Assembly: GCF_900096565.1 (NCBI RefSeq)
Contig: NZ_FMYP01000001.1
Coordinates: forward strand, 30,086-94,085
Reading direction: 5' to 3'
DNA length: 64,000 nucleotides
From: Williamwhitmania taraxaci
GTDB lineage: Bacteria; Bacteroidota; Bacteroidia; Bacteroidales; Williamwhitmaniaceae
The notes beneath the pieces were generated by a model. That model had not been told where the DNA came from and searched no databases. It was given only the letters and a program-made list of their open reading frames with translations. The translations under genes and the position numbers were made by a program. Positions 63,686 through 64,000 of this stretch are shown piece by piece; position 1 is the first letter of the stretch, and each line of letters opens with the position of its first letter.

Positions 63686-64000
63686 CTAGACCTTCTGAGC
63701 CTGAGCTACCCGCTGCAGGTCGGCCAGTGCAATGGCAGTAACTGCCTCTAGTATTACCGGCACGCGTAGTGCTATGCAGGCATCGTGGCGGCCTTCAATC
63801 GTTAAATCTTCAACTTTTCCGCTAATACTATTCAACGTTTGCTGACTTTTACCGATGCTGGAGGTTGGTTTTACGGCAACCCTAAACACCAAGTTGTTTC
63901 CGTTGGTAATACCTCCGTTAATACCTCCGGCATTGTTGGTGGCTGTCTTTCCTTCTGGGTTAATAATGGCATCGTTGTGTTCGCTTCCATTCATTTTTGC
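63686..64000 (-). CDS. aroC: Chorismate synthase, C-terminal part (cut by the window edge)
   Basis: The last 104 residues of chorismate synthase are present. They include GSEHNDAI, TNNAGGINGGITNGNNLVFRV (the conserved FMN/phosphate region) and GRHDACIALRVPVILEA with the typical GRHD motif. The enzyme makes chorismate from 5-enolpyruvylshikimate-3-phosphate using reduced FMN. The frame is open to the window edge (Ala-Lys before the first visible Met), so that Met is not the start. The stop is TAG at 63686-63688. Confidence 0.95.
   Translation of the reverse strand, partial: AKMNGSEHNDAIINPEGKTATNNAGGINGGITNGNNLVFRVAVKPTSSIGKSQQTLNSISGKVEDLTIEGRHDACIALRVPVILEAVTAIALADLQRVAQAQKV

Overview
The window comes from the chromosome of a Bacteroidota bacterium. 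Four things point there: a tmRNA whose tag reads GENNYALAA, -7 promoter elements of the TAnnTTTG type in front of several genes, a TonB-dependent receptor with the N-terminal carboxypeptidase-regulatory-like domain usual in this phylum, and giant secreted proteins with Ig/PKD-like modules. I cannot name a genus. Intergenic DNA is unusually rich in repeats.

Region 1 (1-4220) is mostly repeat-laden non-coding DNA. It carries one unrecognised helical protein gene (1552-2241) and a broken Schlafen/AlbA-type regulator gene (3292-3807). Region 2 (4221-28678) is one long co-directional surface-glycan cluster. Its first half encodes a legionaminic acid (nonulosonic acid) pathway: LegB, LegC, LegI, LegG, a PtmE-like sugar-1-phosphate nucleotidyltransferase and LegF, with an extra DegT-type aminotransferase, a GNAT and a FemAB/GNAT-like transferase between LegC and LegI. 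Its second half encodes a Wzx-type flippase, a Wzy-like polymerase, glycosyltransferases, a hexapeptide acetyltransferase, an AsnB-like protein lacking the nucleophilic Cys, two ATP-grasp proteins, two NodB-like deacetylases, a phosphatidylserine-decarboxylase homologue and a DUF354 protein. Together these suggest a Wzx/Wzy-type glycan containing legionaminic acid with amide or amino-acid-like decorations.

Region 3 (28679-30961) is a HEPN/MNT toxin-antitoxin-like pair bracketed by two long direct repeats. Region 4 (30962-53660) holds two tandem paralogous genes on the minus strand, each encoding a secreted protein of about 3,590 residues. They have similar architecture, a nearly identical C-terminal 14-residue motif, and near-identical terminators. 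Region 5 (53661-64000) returns to housekeeping genes: VanZ-like, TIGR01777-family, a DUF2271-like lipoprotein, a TonB-dependent receptor, a SemiSWEET, a Cache-PAS histidine kinase, tmRNA, and the C-terminal end of chorismate synthase.

The most unusual signal is the repeat landscape. A modular palindrome has a CCCGN-loop-N'CGGG stem in which the fifth base pair changes in a compensatory way between copies. A 114-bp hairpin element occurs at least five times. There are degenerate 7-bp-period tracts and blocks of a TCTGTG-rich repeat. One composite of these intergenic elements sits in frame inside a deacetylase gene (about 28078-28196), adding about 39 residues to an otherwise recognisable enzyme.
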